In this document: one piece after another, positions 35,359 to 51,089 of the stretch | Position numbering within the stretch: position 1 is the first letter of the stretch | How the letters are laid out: each line of letters begins with the position of its first letter | Source: Massilia rhizosphaerae | GTDB lineage: Bacteria; Pseudomonadota; Gammaproteobacteria; Burkholderiales; Burkholderiaceae_D | Length of the DNA stretch: 64,000 bases | Assembly (NCBI RefSeq): GCF_016093545.1 | Contig: NZ_JADKYX010000002.1 | Coordinates: 62,001-126,000, forward strand | Direction: 5' to 3' | Position numbers and translations under genes: made by a program | The notes under the pieces: model-generated | Database searches by the model: none | What the model was told of the DNA's origin: nothing | Seen by the model: only the letters and a program-made list of their open reading frames with translations

Positions 35359-35984
35359 CTTGCCGGGTCCGATCCGGCGCCGCCTTGCTGATGATCACCC
35401 AGGCAAAACGCCAGCACCTCATCGACATACTGCTCGAATTCCGACACGGCGTGGTCGCTGCCCTGGATGACGTGCTGGTGCGCGCCCCTGTAATGTGCAA
35501 CCATGTCGCGGTAGTCCAACACCTCGTCGCCGGTTGCGGCCAGCAGGAAATAGCGCTCCGGCCGCGTGATGGTGCCGACCTTCAATGCGGCCAGCTCATC
35601 GATGTACTCGCGCTTGAATTCGAACGGCTCGCCCGTATGCCAGGCCGTCGTGACGCCGACGTGCTGGTCGAGGTCTTGCAACGGATCGACGGCCGGGTTG
35701 ATCAGCGCCGCGCGGCAGCCGAAGCGTTCCGCCAGCCACGTCGCGTAGAAGCCGCCCAGCGACGAACCGACGATCGCCAGCGCATTTTCGCCCTGTGCCG
35801 CATGCCGCTCGACCAACGTCAGCACGAGATCCATCGCGGCCTTCGGCGACGGTGGCAGTTGCGGGCAAATCAGGTCGCCCGCGCGGCCGGCCGCCGCCAT
35901 GCGCTGCTGCACGACGCGTGCCTTGAACGAGCGCGGCGACGACCGGAAGCCGTGCAGGTAGAGTAGATGGCGTGTCCCGCTCAT
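35355..35984 (-). CDS. YqiA/YcfP-type alpha/beta-hydrolase esterase
   Basis: 209-residue hydrolase. N-terminal LLYLHGFRSSPRSFKA carries the oxyanion HG motif; nucleophile Ser75 in GSSLGGFYATWLAERFG; then INPAVDPLQDL and a C-terminal HVIQGSDHAVSEFEQY with the probable catalytic His. This is the YqiA family, which has esterase activity on short acyl chains with unknown physiological substrate. ATG overlaps the mpl stop (ATGA); GTGA overlap to ubiC. Confidence 0.9.
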   Translation of the reverse strand: MSGTRHLLYLHGFRSSPRSFKARVVQQRMAAAGRAGDLICPQLPPSPKAAMDLVLTLVERHAAQGENALAIVGSSLGGFYATWLAERFGCRAALINPAVDPLQDLDQHVGVTTAWHTGEPFEFKREYIDELAALKVGTITRPERYFLLAATGDEVLDYRDMVAHYRGAHQHVIQGSDHAVSEFEQYVDEVLAFCLGDHQQGGAGSDPAR

Positions 35985-37351
35985 GCCGCCAGCGCCTCCA
36001 GCAGCTTCTGGTGGACGCCGCCGAAGCCGCCATTGCTCATCACGAGGATGTGGTCGCCCGGCTGGGCGGCCTGGACGATCGCCTGCACCATGTAGTCGAG
36101 CTGGTCGAAGCTGTGCGCATTGGCGCCCAGCGGTTTCAACGCGTCCGCCAGCGACCACCCCAGCGCCTGCTGGCTGCCGAAGCCGAACACGAGGTCGGCA
36201 TCCTTGAGGCTGCCCGGCAGCGCATCCTTCATCGCGCCCAGCTTCATCGTGTTCGAGCGCGGCTCCAGCACGGCGAGAATCCGGCCGCTCGTCCCAATCT
36301 TCTGGCGCAGGCCGCCGACGGTGGTCGCGATCGCGGTCGGGTGGTGCGCGAAGTCGTCGTACACGGTCACGCCCTTGACCTTGCCGCGCACTTCCATGCG
36401 CCGCTTGACGCTCTGGAAGCGCGCCAGCGAATCGATCGCCTGCGCGGGCGGCACGCCGACGTGGCGGGCGCAAGCGATGGCGGCCAGCGCGTTGCTGCGG
36501 TTGTGGTGGCCCGTCAGGTCCCAGTGGACGGTGCCCTGGTTGTCGCCCTTGAAGAGCACGTCGAAGCTGGAACCGCCCGGATGCTCGACGAGGCTCCAGT
36601 CCACGCCTTCGGACGCGCCGAAGGTTTCCTTCTCGCTCCAGCAGCCGCGCTTGAGGACGCGCGCCAGCGACGCCTCGTCGCCGTTCACGACGATGCGGCC
36701 GACGCCAGGCACCGTGCGCACGAGGTGGTGGAATTGCGTCTCGATGGCGCCGATGTCGGGGAAGATGTCGGCGTGATCGTATTCCAGGTTATTCAGTACG
36801 GCCGTCTTCGCGTGGTAGTGGACGAATTTCGAACGCTTGTCGAAGAACGCCGTGTCGTACTCGTCCGCCTCGATGACGAAGAAATCCGAATCGGTGTCGC
36901 CGGACAGGCGCGCCGACACGCCGAAGTTCAGCGGCACGCCGCCGATCAGGAAGCCCGGCGAATAACCGGCGTCTTCCAGGATCCATGCCAGCATCGACGA
37001 CGTCGTCGTCTTGCCGTGCGTCCCCGCGACCGCGAGCACCCATTTATTGCGCAGAATGTGGTCGCCAATCCATTGCGGGCCAGATACGTACGGCAGGCCG
37101 CGGTTCAGGATTTCCTCGACGAGCGGATTGCCGCGCGTCATGACGTTGCCGACGACGTACAAGTCCGGGTTCAGGCTCACCTGTTCGGGCCCGTACCCCT
37201 GGATCAGTTCGATGCCCTGGGCTTCGAGCTGGGTGCTCATCGGCGGGTAGACGTTGGCGTCGCACCCGGTGACGCGGTGGCCGGCCTCTTTGGCCAGCAC
37301 CGCGAGGCCGCCCATGAAGGTGCCGCAAATGCCGAGGATATGGATGTGCAT
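35981..37351 (-). CDS. mpl: UDP-N-acetylmuramate:L-alanyl-gamma-D-glutamyl-meso-diaminopimelate ligase
   Basis: Mpl joins recycled murein tripeptide to UDP-MurNAc. Mur-ligase family, 456 residues: N-terminal Rossmann domain (HIHILGICGTFMGGLAVLA), ATP P-loop GTHGKTT (110-116), EADEYDTAFFDKRSKF, the HHNRSN motif (Asn/His nucleotide contacts) and C-terminal VYDDFAHHPTAI. The ATG at 37351 (MHIHILG) is chosen over an upstream in-frame ATG at 37405 because it matches the family N-terminus. First gene of the run to yqiA, ubiC and the RNase. Confidence 0.95.
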   Translation of the reverse strand: MHIHILGICGTFMGGLAVLAKEAGHRVTGCDANVYPPMSTQLEAQGIELIQGYGPEQVSLNPDLYVVGNVMTRGNPLVEEILNRGLPYVSGPQWIGDHILRNKWVLAVAGTHGKTTTSSMLAWILEDAGYSPGFLIGGVPLNFGVSARLSGDTDSDFFVIEADEYDTAFFDKRSKFVHYHAKTAVLNNLEYDHADIFPDIGAIETQFHHLVRTVPGVGRIVVNGDEASLARVLKRGCWSEKETFGASEGVDWSLVEHPGGSSFDVLFKGDNQGTVHWDLTGHHNRSNALAAIACARHVGVPPAQAIDSLARFQSVKRRMEVRGKVKGVTVYDDFAHHPTAIATTVGGLRQKIGTSGRILAVLEPRSNTMKLGAMKDALPGSLKDADLVFGFGSQQALGWSLADALKPLGANAHSFDQLDYMVQAIVQAAQPGDHILVMSNGGFGGVHQKLLEALAA

Positions 37352-37463
37352 GACGTGCCGAAATAAAGGTGGCTGTGAAAGCGAATACGCGATTCTACCA
37401 AACACCTCCCTCCCCGCACTTTAGTTAGCGGTAAGGCCGTGCTCCCGAACCGGCACGAACCTA

Positions 37464-37469
37464 TATAAT
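37464..37469 (+). promoter_or_regulatory. Perfect -10 hexamer ahead of the giant hybrid kinase
   Basis: TATAAT, 54 bases before the ATG at 37523, in the 171-base divergent gap with mpl. No convincing -35 element at the usual distance, so an activator may be needed if this promoter is used. Confidence 0.35.
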
Positions 37470-37522
37470 CGTTGTCAACGGTTTTGTCCGTTCGAGAACA
37501 GTCCCGGACGGCGATACAGACG

Positions 37523-43672
<6,150 letters not shown>

Positions 43673-43723
43673 CGCCGCGATGCCGGGACGCACCCCGCGC
43701 GGTGCCATTTTCCTTTCAAGAGT

Positions 43724-44365
43724 ATGATCTCGAACATGATGCCCAATTCAAATGACGACCTCCAACAGGTGCGTGCACGCATCGCCGCGACGGCCGCCCG
43801 CATGATCGCCCAGGACGGGGCGGACTATTCCACGGCAAAGACGAAGGCGGCACGCCAGGTGCTCGGCGTGGACCGTCCCTCACCGAATTATTTGCCGGAC
43901 AATCTGCAAGTCGAGGACGAAGTCCGCCGCTACCAGGCCCTGTTCCAGGGACCCGCCCAGGCCGCGCGCGTAAAGCACATGCGCGGCGCGGCGCTCGACG
44001 TGATGGAGATGCTGGCCGAATTCCGCCCTTATCTCACCGGTGCCGTATTGAATGGCACGGCGGGCGAACATGACGACATCCACCTGCAATTGTTTGCCGA
44101 TAGCGCCAAGGATGTCGAAATCTGGCTCCTGAACCGCAACGTCAATATCGACATTTCGGAGACGCCCCATTTCAAGGGCGGCCGCCACGATCCGGTGGAA
44201 ACGGTCAGCTTCATGTGGCAAAAAGAGATGGTGCACGCGGAGCTGTACGAGATGAACGACCTGCGGGGCGCCCTGAAACCCCGCGCCGACGGCCGCCTGC
44301 ACCGTGCCGATGCCGCGACCGTCCGCACCCTGATGTCCAACGACTCCCCCGAACGAGATGAATAA
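43724..44365 (+). CDS. Conserved hypothetical protein, possible nucleotidyltransferase-like fold
   Basis: 213 residues, not firmly recognised. The N-terminal half is helical. The central stretch LTGAVLNGTAGEHDDIHLQLFADSAKDVEIWLLN has the spacing of a nucleotidyltransferase (G-S/T ... D-D-I-x-L) motif, then ETVSFMWQKEM. The Asp-Asp-Ile resembles SDIDL of NTases, so an NTase-like or DNA-polymerase-beta-like fold is a fair guess. Its stop overlaps the TlpA-like start by eight bases, implying coupled translation. It starts 51 bases after the giant kinase; a shared transcript is possible. Confidence 0.72.
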   Translation: MISNMMPNSNDDLQQVRARIAATAARMIAQDGADYSTAKTKAARQVLGVDRPSPNYLPDNLQVEDEVRRYQALFQGPAQAARVKHMRGAALDVMEMLAEFRPYLTGAVLNGTAGEHDDIHLQLFADSAKDVEIWLLNRNVNIDISETPHFKGGRHDPVETVSFMWQKEMVHAELYEMNDLRGALKPRADGRLHRADAATVRTLMSNDSPERDE

Positions 44366-44912
44366 AAAGCATTTAACCGGTTATGTGATCCTGGCCGCCG
44401 CCTTCACCGTGCTCGGCGCCATCGCCGGCGTCAAGCAGGACGCCAAGGGCCCGCTGACGACGACCTACAAGCCGACGGACGGCCGGCCGCACACGGCGGT
44501 CACGAATTTGTATGCATCCTCGCTGAACGACCTCGCCGGCAAGCCGCAGCCGCTGGGCCAGTGGAAAGGCAAGCCGCTGCTCGTGAACTTCTGGGCCTCG
44601 TGGTGCGCGCCGTGCGTGTCGGAGATGCCGGAATTGTCCCAGCTGGCGGCCCAGGACGGCGGCAAGCATTTCAATGTGATCGGCATCGGCATCGATTCCC
44701 CCTCGAACCTCGTCGAGTTTGCCCGCAAAATCAAGATTTCCTACCCATTGTACGTAGGCGGCATGGGCGGCACCGACCTGGCGCGCGATCTCGGCAATGC
44801 CCAGGGCGGATTGCCATTTACCGTGCTGATCGGCGCAGATGGGCAAGTCCGCAAGACTTATCTGGGGCGTCTCAAGTTCGATCAAGTGCGCGCCGACCTG
44901 GCCAAGCTGTAG
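44358..44912 (+). CDS. TlpA-like membrane-anchored thioredoxin
   Basis: 184 residues: one N-terminal membrane anchor ([18 protein letters not shown]), then a thioredoxin fold facing the periplasm with the redox motif WCAPC (Cys83, Cys86) and a cis-Pro in GGLPFTVLI. TlpA/ResA-type proteins reduce cytochrome c apoproteins or other periplasmic disulfides; which one is not readable here. Overlaps the preceding NTase-like gene by eight bases. Confidence 0.9.
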   Translation: MNKKHLTGYVILAAAFTVLGAIAGVKQDAKGPLTTTYKPTDGRPHTAVTNLYASSLNDLAGKPQPLGQWKGKPLLVNFWASWCAPCVSEMPELSQLAAQDGGKHFNVIGIGIDSPSNLVEFARKIKISYPLYVGGMGGTDLARDLGNAQGGLPFTVLIGADGQVRKTYLGRLKFDQVRADLAKL

Positions 44913-45031
44913 GCGGCGGGGCCCCGGCCCGCGAACGGTCGTGCACTTATTTTCCGACTTCTTTTTATCGCTTGCCAACACGTAACGTTGGCGGCAAAAT
45001 GCCTGTCTTTCGGGCAAACAGACGGTTCTAT

Positions 45032-45469
45032 ATGGCGAAAAAGCTACTGCTGCTCAATGGCCCCAACCTGAATTTGCTGGGGACACGTGAGCCTGCGGTG
45101 TACGGCGCGACGACGCTGGCCGACATCGAGCGGGCCGCCACCGCCCAGGCACAAGCGGCCGGGGCGGAAATCGTCTGCTTCCAGAGCAACCATGAAGGAG
45201 CGCTGATCGACCGTATTCACGCGGCCCGCCAGGAAGGCGTCGACGCGATCGTCATCAATCCGGGCGGACTCACCCATACCAGCGTCGCGCTGCGCGATGC
45301 GCTGGCGGGGGTGGACATTCCGTTCGTGGAAGTACACATCTCTAATATTTACAAGCGCGAGGAGTTCCGGCACCACTCGTTTTTGTCGGCGATCGCGCAA
45401 GGCACGATCTGCGGGCTGGGAGCGGATGGATATCGCTTTGCCATCGACTTCGCGCTGAAACAGCGTTAA
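45032..45469 (+). CDS. aroQ: 3-dehydroquinate dehydratase, type II
   Basis: Dehydrates 3-dehydroquinate to 3-dehydroshikimate. 145 residues of the type II fold: [21 protein letters not shown] (catalytic Tyr in the flexible loop), [14 protein letters not shown] (Glu/His), [35 protein letters not shown] (active-site His and Arg). An in-frame ATG at 44999 would add a short non-conserved extension. Spacing of 88 bases to accB, with which it is often clustered in betaproteobacteria. Confidence 0.95.
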   Translation: MAKKLLLLNGPNLNLLGTREPAVYGATTLADIERAATAQAQAAGAEIVCFQSNHEGALIDRIHAARQEGVDAIVINPGGLTHTSVALRDALAGVDIPFVEVHISNIYKREEFRHHSFLSAIAQGTICGLGADGYRFAIDFALKQR

Positions 45470-45557
45470 TCTACGTCAACTTCACGCATTCCGCGCACAA
45501 GTGCGTACCACCCGACGCGCCATATGCTCTTAAACAAATAATTCCAAGGGGTTTCAC

Positions 45558-46022
45558 ATGGATCTAAGAAAACTCAAGACACTGATCGACCTCGTCGCCG
45601 AGTCGGACATCGCCGAACTCGAAGTGACCGAAGGCGAAAGCAAGGTCCGCATCGTCAAGTCCTCGGCAATCCCGCAGAATCAGATGGTCATGCTGCCGCA
45701 GCAAGGCGTCCAGCAATTCTCGGCACCGGCCATGCCGATGCCAGCCGCCGCCCCCGCCGCTGCCCCGGCCGCGCCGGCAGAGCCCACCGGCCACGTCGTC
45801 AAGTCGCCGATGGTCGGCACCTTCTACCGCTCCTCGGCGCCGGGCGCCCCGGCGTTCGTCGAAGTCGGCGCGACCGTGAAGGAAGGCGACACGCTGTGCA
45901 TCATCGAAGCGATGAAGCTCCTGAACGAAATCGATGCCGATGCCTCCGGCACCATCACCAAGATCCTGGTGGAAAACGGTCAGCCCGTCGAATTCGGCCA
46001 GCCGCTGTTCGTGATCGGCTAA
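45558..46022 (+). CDS. accB: Acetyl-CoA carboxylase biotin carboxyl carrier protein
   Basis: BCCP subunit carrying biotin for acetyl-CoA carboxylase, the first step of fatty-acid synthesis. 154 residues: N-terminal helical domain, Ala/Pro-rich linker (about 56-76), C-terminal biotinyl domain with the biotin-accepting lysine in [10 protein letters not shown] (Lys120). The start follows AAGGGG. It precedes accC by 73 bases, the standard accBC operon. Confidence 0.97.
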   Translation: MDLRKLKTLIDLVAESDIAELEVTEGESKVRIVKSSAIPQNQMVMLPQQGVQQFSAPAMPMPAAAPAAAPAAPAEPTGHVVKSPMVGTFYRSSAPGAPAFVEVGATVKEGDTLCIIEAMKLLNEIDADASGTITKILVENGQPVEFGQPLFVIG

Positions 46023-46095
46023 CGTCTCCCGGCGCGGTCGCTCGACCGCGCCCTCCCGGCATGCCGCCGGCACTCAAAGAAACACCGAACTTACC

Positions 46096-47505
46096 ATGTT
46101 TGAAAAAATTCTTATCGCCAATCGTGGTGAAATCGCGTTGCGTATCCAGCGCGCCTGCCGCGAGATGGGCATCAAGACGGTCGTCGTGCACTCCGAGGCG
46201 GACAAGGACGCCAAGTACGTGAAGCTGGCCGACGAGTCCGTCTGCATCGGCCCGGCGCCCTCCGCGCAGAGCTACCTGAGCATGCCGGCGATCATCAGCG
46301 CGGCCGAAGTCACGGACGCCGAGGCGATCCACCCCGGCTACGGCTTCCTGTCGGAAAACGCCGACTTCGCCGAACGCGTCGAAAAATCGGGCTTCGTCTT
46401 CATCGGCCCCCGTCCGGAATCGATCCGCCTGATGGGCGACAAGGTCTCCGCCAAGCAGGCGATGATCCGCGCCGGCGTGCCCTGCGTGCCGGGTTCGGAC
46501 GGCGCCCTGCCCGACGATCCGAAGGAAATCATCCAGACCGCGCGCCGCGTCGGCTACCCGGTCATCATCAAGGCCGCCGGCGGCGGCGGCGGCCGCGGCA
46601 TGCGCGTCGTGCACACGGAAGCCGCGCTGCTGAACGCCGTCGCGATGACCAAGGCGGAAGCCGGCACCGCGTTCGGCAATCCGGAAGTCTATATGGAGAA
46701 ATTCCTGGAAAATCCGCGCCACGTGGAAATCCAGGTCCTCGCCGACGAGCACAAGCAAGCCGTCTGGCTGGGCGAGCGCGACTGCTCCATGCAGCGCCGC
46801 CACCAGAAGGTCATCGAGGAAGCGCCGGCGCCGGGCATCCCGCGCAAGCTGATCGAGAAGATCGGCGACCGCTGCGCCGAAGCCTGCCGCAAGATCGGCT
46901 ACCGCGGCGCCGGCACGTTCGAATTCCTGTACGAGAACGGCGAGTTCTACTTCATCGAGATGAACACCCGCGTGCAGGTCGAACACCCGGTCACGGAAAT
47001 GATCACCGGCATCGACATCGTGCAGGAACAGATCCGCATCGCCTGCGGCGAAAAACTGCGCTTCCGCCAGCGCGACATCATGCTGTCGGGCCACGCGATC
47101 GAGTGCCGCATCAACGCGGAAGACCCGTTCAAGTTCATCCCGTCGCCAGGCCGCATCACCGGCTGGCATCCGCCGGGAGGCCCCGGCATCCGCGTCGATT
47201 CGCACGCGTACGCCGGCTATTACGTCCCGCCGAACTACGATTCGATGGTCGGCAAGGTGATTGCCTACGGCGCCACGCGCGACCAGGCGATCCGCCGCAT
47301 GCAGATCGCGTTGTCGGAAATGGTCGTCGAGGGTATCCTGACCAACATCCCGCTGCACCGCGAACTGATGGTCGACGCCCGCTTCATCGAGGGCGGCACC
47401 AACATCCATTACCTGGAGCAGAAGCTGGCCCACAAGCCGGACCTGCCGAAGGATGGCGCGATCGGCGCCAAATCCGAGGCCGCAGACGCAAAGGCTGATC
47501 AATGA
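46096..47505 (+). CDS. accC: Acetyl-CoA carboxylase biotin carboxylase subunit
   Basis: ATP-grasp enzyme that carboxylates biotin on BCCP. 469 residues: [16 protein letters not shown], glycine-rich ATP loop [45 protein letters not shown] (metal ligands), [13 protein letters not shown]. The C-terminal tail ([11 protein letters not shown]) is slightly extended. Stop overlaps the prmA ATG by four bases. Part of accB-accC-prmA. Confidence 0.97.
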   Translation: MFEKILIANRGEIALRIQRACREMGIKTVVVHSEADKDAKYVKLADESVCIGPAPSAQSYLSMPAIISAAEVTDAEAIHPGYGFLSENADFAERVEKSGFVFIGPRPESIRLMGDKVSAKQAMIRAGVPCVPGSDGALPDDPKEIIQTARRVGYPVIIKAAGGGGGRGMRVVHTEAALLNAVAMTKAEAGTAFGNPEVYMEKFLENPRHVEIQVLADEHKQAVWLGERDCSMQRRHQKVIEEAPAPGIPRKLIEKIGDRCAEACRKIGYRGAGTFEFLYENGEFYFIEMNTRVQVEHPVTEMITGIDIVQEQIRIACGEKLRFRQRDIMLSGHAIECRINAEDPFKFIPSPGRITGWHPPGGPGIRVDSHAYAGYYVPPNYDSMVGKVIAYGATRDQAIRRMQIALSEMVVEGILTNIPLHRELMVDARFIEGGTNIHYLEQKLAHKPDLPKDGAIGAKSEAADAKADQ

Positions 47506-48425
47506 GTTGGACTGAAGTCATCATCGAGATCGCACGCGAGCACGCCGAGGGGCTGTCCGACGCCCTGATGGACGCGGGCGCGCTGTCGGTCTCGGTGGAA
47601 GATGCGGACGAAGGCACGGACGCGGAAAAGCCCCTGTTCGGCGAACCGGGCATGGTGCCCAAGGAAGCCGCGTGGGACCACAGCCGCGTCGTCGCGCTGA
47701 CGGACGAGGATGCCGACCAGGCCGCGATCGTGGCCGAGGCAGCCGCCGCCATCGGCCTCGCGCAGGCGCCGGCCTTCGCCACCCGCCCCGTGGCCGACGC
47801 CGACTGGGTGCGCCTGACGCAATCGCAATTCGAGCCGATCCACATCGGCAAGAACATCTGGGTCGTGCCGAGCTGGCACGAAGCCCCGGATCCCGACGCG
47901 CTGATCCTCGAAGTCGACCCCGGCCTCGCGTTCGGCACGGGCAGCCATCCGACCACGCGCCTGTGCATGGAGTGGCTGGAAGCGCACCCCGCTCCGGGCA
48001 AGTCCGTGCTGGACTACGGCTGCGGCTCCGGCATCCTGGCAATGGTCGCCAAGAAGCTCGGTGCGGCCAACGTCACCGGCGTCGACATCGACGAGCAGGC
48101 GATCGAATCGGCGAAGCTGAACGCGGAGCGCAACCGCTGCGAGATCGACTTCTTTGTGCCGGACGACTTCGTCGCGTCGAAGCACGGTAGCGAACGTTTC
48201 GACATCGTCGTCGCGAACATCCTGTCGAGCCCATTGAAGCTGATGGCGCCCATGCTCTCGGGCCGCGTGGCCGACGGCGGTTTCCTGATCCTGTCGGGCG
48301 TGCTGGCGCGCCAGGCCGAGGAAGTGGCCGCGGCCTACGCGCCGTTCATCAAGCTGGACGTCTGGGCCGAGCTGGACGGCTGGGTCGCCCTGCACGGGCA
48401 GCTCGGTCGCGATAGCAGCAAATAA
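47502..48425 (+). CDS. prmA: Ribosomal protein L11 methyltransferase
   Basis: SAM-dependent enzyme that trimethylates ribosomal protein L11. 307 residues; N-terminal recognition domain, then [18 protein letters not shown], the SAM motif [20 protein letters not shown], and [12 protein letters not shown] with the catalytic-type NIL motif. ATGA overlap with accC. The accB-accC-prmA order is typical of Burkholderiales. Confidence 0.96.
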   Translation: MSWTEVIIEIAREHAEGLSDALMDAGALSVSVEDADEGTDAEKPLFGEPGMVPKEAAWDHSRVVALTDEDADQAAIVAEAAAAIGLAQAPAFATRPVADADWVRLTQSQFEPIHIGKNIWVVPSWHEAPDPDALILEVDPGLAFGTGSHPTTRLCMEWLEAHPAPGKSVLDYGCGSGILAMVAKKLGAANVTGVDIDEQAIESAKLNAERNRCEIDFFVPDDFVASKHGSERFDIVVANILSSPLKLMAPMLSGRVADGGFLILSGVLARQAEEVAAAYAPFIKLDVWAELDGWVALHGQLGRDSSK

Positions 48426-48428
48426 GGC

Positions 48429-49952
48429 ATGGCGCTCGCCACCCAGTGCCCGCATTGCCACACCACGTTCCGCGTTGCCGCGGACCAGCTCAAGCTCCGC
48501 GGCGGCATCGTCCGCTGCGGTGCCTGCCAGCGCATCTTTGACGGCAACGCCCACCTGATCGACCTGGACAAGCCGGCCGCGCCGGCCCGGGACGACGACG
48601 CGCTGCCCGTCTACACGCTCGACCTCGGTCATACGTTCGATCCACTCGGCATCCTGCCGAAGGTGGCGGACGAAACGCCGCCGCCCGCACCCGTCGACAT
48701 CCCGCCCGCCGCACCCGCCCACGTCCCCACACCGCGCGCGCACGTGTGGCGCACGGGCGGCCCGCGCGCGTCCGACGCCGAGGAAACGGAACCGGCGGCC
48801 CCGGACGAGGCGCCCGTCCCCGCCGACGAGCCGCCCGCCGCGCAGCCGGACGTTGCGGCTGAAGATGTCGTCCCTGCCGATATCGCGGCCGGGCACGCCG
48901 AGCCGCACCCGGAACCGGCCGTCGAGACCGCGCCGGAGGCGCCTGCCGAAGCCGCTCCCGAACCCGCCGGCGAGACGCCCGCGGACGCCGTCGCGCCCCC
49001 GCCGCCCGCCAGCGCCTACGCGCCCGCCGGCCGCGTCGAACCGAGCTTCGGCCTGCCGGTCGACGAGGAGATCGTCGCCCAGCCGCTGCCCGACTACGAA
49101 CCGGAGCCGGAACCGGAACCTGCGCCGGAGCCGGAGCCGGAGCGTGAGCCGGAAGCGACGCCGCCCGCGCCGATGCCGGAGCCGCCGCAGCCGCCGGAGC
49201 CGTCCGTGCCGGCCGCCCCCGCACCCGCCGCCGACAATCCGCCCGCGTTTCTCCCCTTGCGCGCGTCGGCCGGCAGCGAACCGTCCACGCCGGCGCCCAC
49301 GATGATCCCGCCCGTGAAGCCGGCGCGCAGCAAGGCCGCCCGGGCATCCGAGGCGCGCGCGCGCCGCTCCAAGCTGACGCCGACGAAGATCGAGCCGCCC
49401 AGGCTGCGCCTGGCGGCCGACGGCGACACCGACGAGCCGGAATTCGTCAAGCGCAGCCGCCGCCAGGAGCGCATGGGCCGCACGCGGCGCCTGCTGATGG
49501 CGGCGGGCAGCCTCGTGCTGCTGCTCGCGCTCGCGGCCCAGGTGGTCCTGAATTTCCGCAACGTGCTGGCGGCGCAGCATCCGGCCATGAAGCCGGCGCT
49601 GGCCGCCGCCTGCGCCGTGCTGGGCTGCCGCGTCGAGTTGCCGGCGCTGGCCGAGAACCTCGTCATCGAGACGGGCGAGCTGACCTCGCTGGGCCCGGGC
49701 ACCTACGCGCTCAATACGCTGCTGCGCAACCAGGGTAATCTCGTGCAGGCCTGGCCCAGCATCGAGCTCGAGCTGACCGACGCCAACGACAAGCCGGTGC
49801 TGCGCCGGGTCCTGGCGCCGGCCGACTATCTGCCGCACGGCACGCCGGCGGCAAGCGGTTTCGGTCCGCACTCGGAACAGCCGGTCGCGCTGCATTTCAC
49901 GCTGGCCGGCCTGCAGCCGTCCGGCTATCACACTTTCGTTTTCTATCCTTGA
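48429..49952 (+). CDS. Zinc-ribbon/DUF3426 domain membrane protein
   Basis: 507 residues. N-terminal MJ0042-type zinc ribbon (Cys7, Cys10, Cys30, Cys33 in TQCPHC and VRCGAC), a long Pro/Glu/Ala-rich disordered linker (about 90-290), one membrane segment (LLMAAGSLVLLLALAAQVVLNF) near residue 360, and a C-terminal DUF3426 domain (GELTSLGPGTYALNTLLRNQ, LQPSGYHTFVFYP). Function unknown; homologues follow prmA in many betaproteobacteria. Starts three bases after the prmA stop. Confidence 0.9.
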   Translation: MALATQCPHCHTTFRVAADQLKLRGGIVRCGACQRIFDGNAHLIDLDKPAAPARDDDALPVYTLDLGHTFDPLGILPKVADETPPPAPVDIPPAAPAHVPTPRAHVWRTGGPRASDAEETEPAAPDEAPVPADEPPAAQPDVAAEDVVPADIAAGHAEPHPEPAVETAPEAPAEAAPEPAGETPADAVAPPPPASAYAPAGRVEPSFGLPVDEEIVAQPLPDYEPEPEPEPAPEPEPEREPEATPPAPMPEPPQPPEPSVPAAPAPAADNPPAFLPLRASAGSEPSTPAPTMIPPVKPARSKAARASEARARRSKLTPTKIEPPRLRLAADGDTDEPEFVKRSRRQERMGRTRRLLMAAGSLVLLLALAAQVVLNFRNVLAAQHPAMKPALAAACAVLGCRVELPALAENLVIETGELTSLGPGTYALNTLLRNQGNLVQAWPSIELELTDANDKPVLRRVLAPADYLPHGTPAASGFGPHSEQPVALHFTLAGLQPSGYHTFVFYP

Positions 49953-49960
49953 GGCTTCCC

Positions 49961-50899
49961 ATGACCAAGACCGCGCTGATCTGCGGCTCGATCGCCTTCG
50001 ACAAGATCATGCAATACCACGGCCGCTTCGGCGAAACCCTGCTGGCCGACCAGCTGCACCGCGTGAACGTCTCGTTCCTCGTGCCCACGCTGCGCACGGA
50101 ATACGGCGGCTGCGCCGTCAACATCGCCTACAACCTCAAGCTGCTGGGCGGCGAGCCGCTGATCATGGGTACCATCGGCCAGGACGGCGGCGAATACCTC
50201 GACCGCATGGAGCAGCAAGGCCTCGCCACGAACGCGGTCCGCACGATCGCCCATGCGTACACGGCCCAGTGCTTCGTCACGGCCGACCTGGACAACAACC
50301 AGATCAACGCCTTCCACCCTGGCGCGATGCAGTTCTCGCACGAGAACAGCCTGGCCGACTACCTGCCGCTGCGCGTCGCGATCATCGCGCCGGACGGCCG
50401 CGACGGCATGATCAAGCACGCGCGCGACTGCGCCGAGCGCGGCGTGCCGTTCATCTTCGATCCGGGCCAGCAGCTGCCGATGTTCAGCGGCGACGAACTG
50501 CTGACCTTCATCGACCAGGCCAGCTACCTGGCCTGCAACGACTACGAATTCGAGATGGTGATGGACCGCACCGGCCTGGCCCTGCAGGACGTCGCGGCGC
50601 GCCTGGACGCGCTGATCGTCACCCGCGGCGAGCAAGGCTCCGACATCTATGCCGGCGGCGAGCACCACAAGATCCCGGCCGTGCCCGCGGCCAGCGTGGT
50701 CGATCCGACGGGGTGCGGCGACGCCTATCGCGCCGGCCTGCTGCACGGCATCGCCAACAATCTCGACTGGCCCACGACGGGCCGCCTGGCCAGCCTGCTG
50801 GGCGCCATCAAGATCGCCCACCAGGGCGGCCAGAACCACAGCTTCACGCAGCAAGAGATCGCGGACCGCTTCGAGGCGGCCTTCGGCTACCGCTTCTGA
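49961..50899 (+). CDS. PfkB-family carbohydrate/nucleoside kinase
   Basis: Ribokinase/PfkB family, 312 residues. N-terminal ICGSIAFDKI, substrate loop RTEYGGCAVNIAYNLKLLG (GG motif) and C-terminal DPTGCGDAYRAGLLHG, in which Asp254 is the catalytic base and GCGD the anion hole. It resembles adenosine-kinase-like members more than sugar kinases, but the substrate cannot be read. Starts eight bases after the DUF3426 gene stop and ends the operon at the terminator 50918-50956. The in-frame TTG upstream is not a likely start. Confidence 0.88.
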   Translation: MTKTALICGSIAFDKIMQYHGRFGETLLADQLHRVNVSFLVPTLRTEYGGCAVNIAYNLKLLGGEPLIMGTIGQDGGEYLDRMEQQGLATNAVRTIAHAYTAQCFVTADLDNNQINAFHPGAMQFSHENSLADYLPLRVAIIAPDGRDGMIKHARDCAERGVPFIFDPGQQLPMFSGDELLTFIDQASYLACNDYEFEMVMDRTGLALQDVAARLDALIVTRGEQGSDIYAGGEHHKIPAVPAASVVDPTGCGDAYRAGLLHGIANNLDWPTTGRLASLLGAIKIAHQGGQNHSFTQQEIADRFEAAFGYRF

Positions 50900-50917
50900 T
50901 CCGACGCACCGACAACA

Positions 50918-50956
50918 AGGCGCGCCAGCCCTCGCGGGCCGGCGCGCTTTGTTTTT
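50918..50956 (+). terminator. Strong intrinsic terminator after the PfkB gene
   Basis: GCGCGCCAGCCC (50920-50931) pairs with GGGCCGGCGCGC (50936-50947) with one mismatch and a TCGC loop, followed by TTTGTTTTT. A textbook factor-independent terminator closing the accB-accC-prmA-DUF3426-pfkB run. Confidence 0.85.
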
Positions 50957-51012
50957 GCGGCCCGCCGCGCGCGAGTGTTGCAATTATTTCCCGAAGGCAA
51001 ATTATCTTGCAT

Positions 51013-51032
51013 TATCGCACCACCGTGCGATA
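51013..51032. promoter_or_regulatory. Perfect 8-bp inverted repeat upstream of the propeller-GGDEF gene (operator-like)
   Basis: TATCGCAC (51013-51020), four bases, GTGCGATA (51025-51032), 57 bases before the ATG at 51090. It is a short dyad of the kind bound by dimeric repressors or activators; no promoter hexamers were clear. Evidence is symmetry only. Confidence 0.3.
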
Positions 51033-51089
51033 GCATCCAGATGCCTGTCGTACTTGCGCGCGGGCGGCTCTCCCGAATGTTGCCACGTG

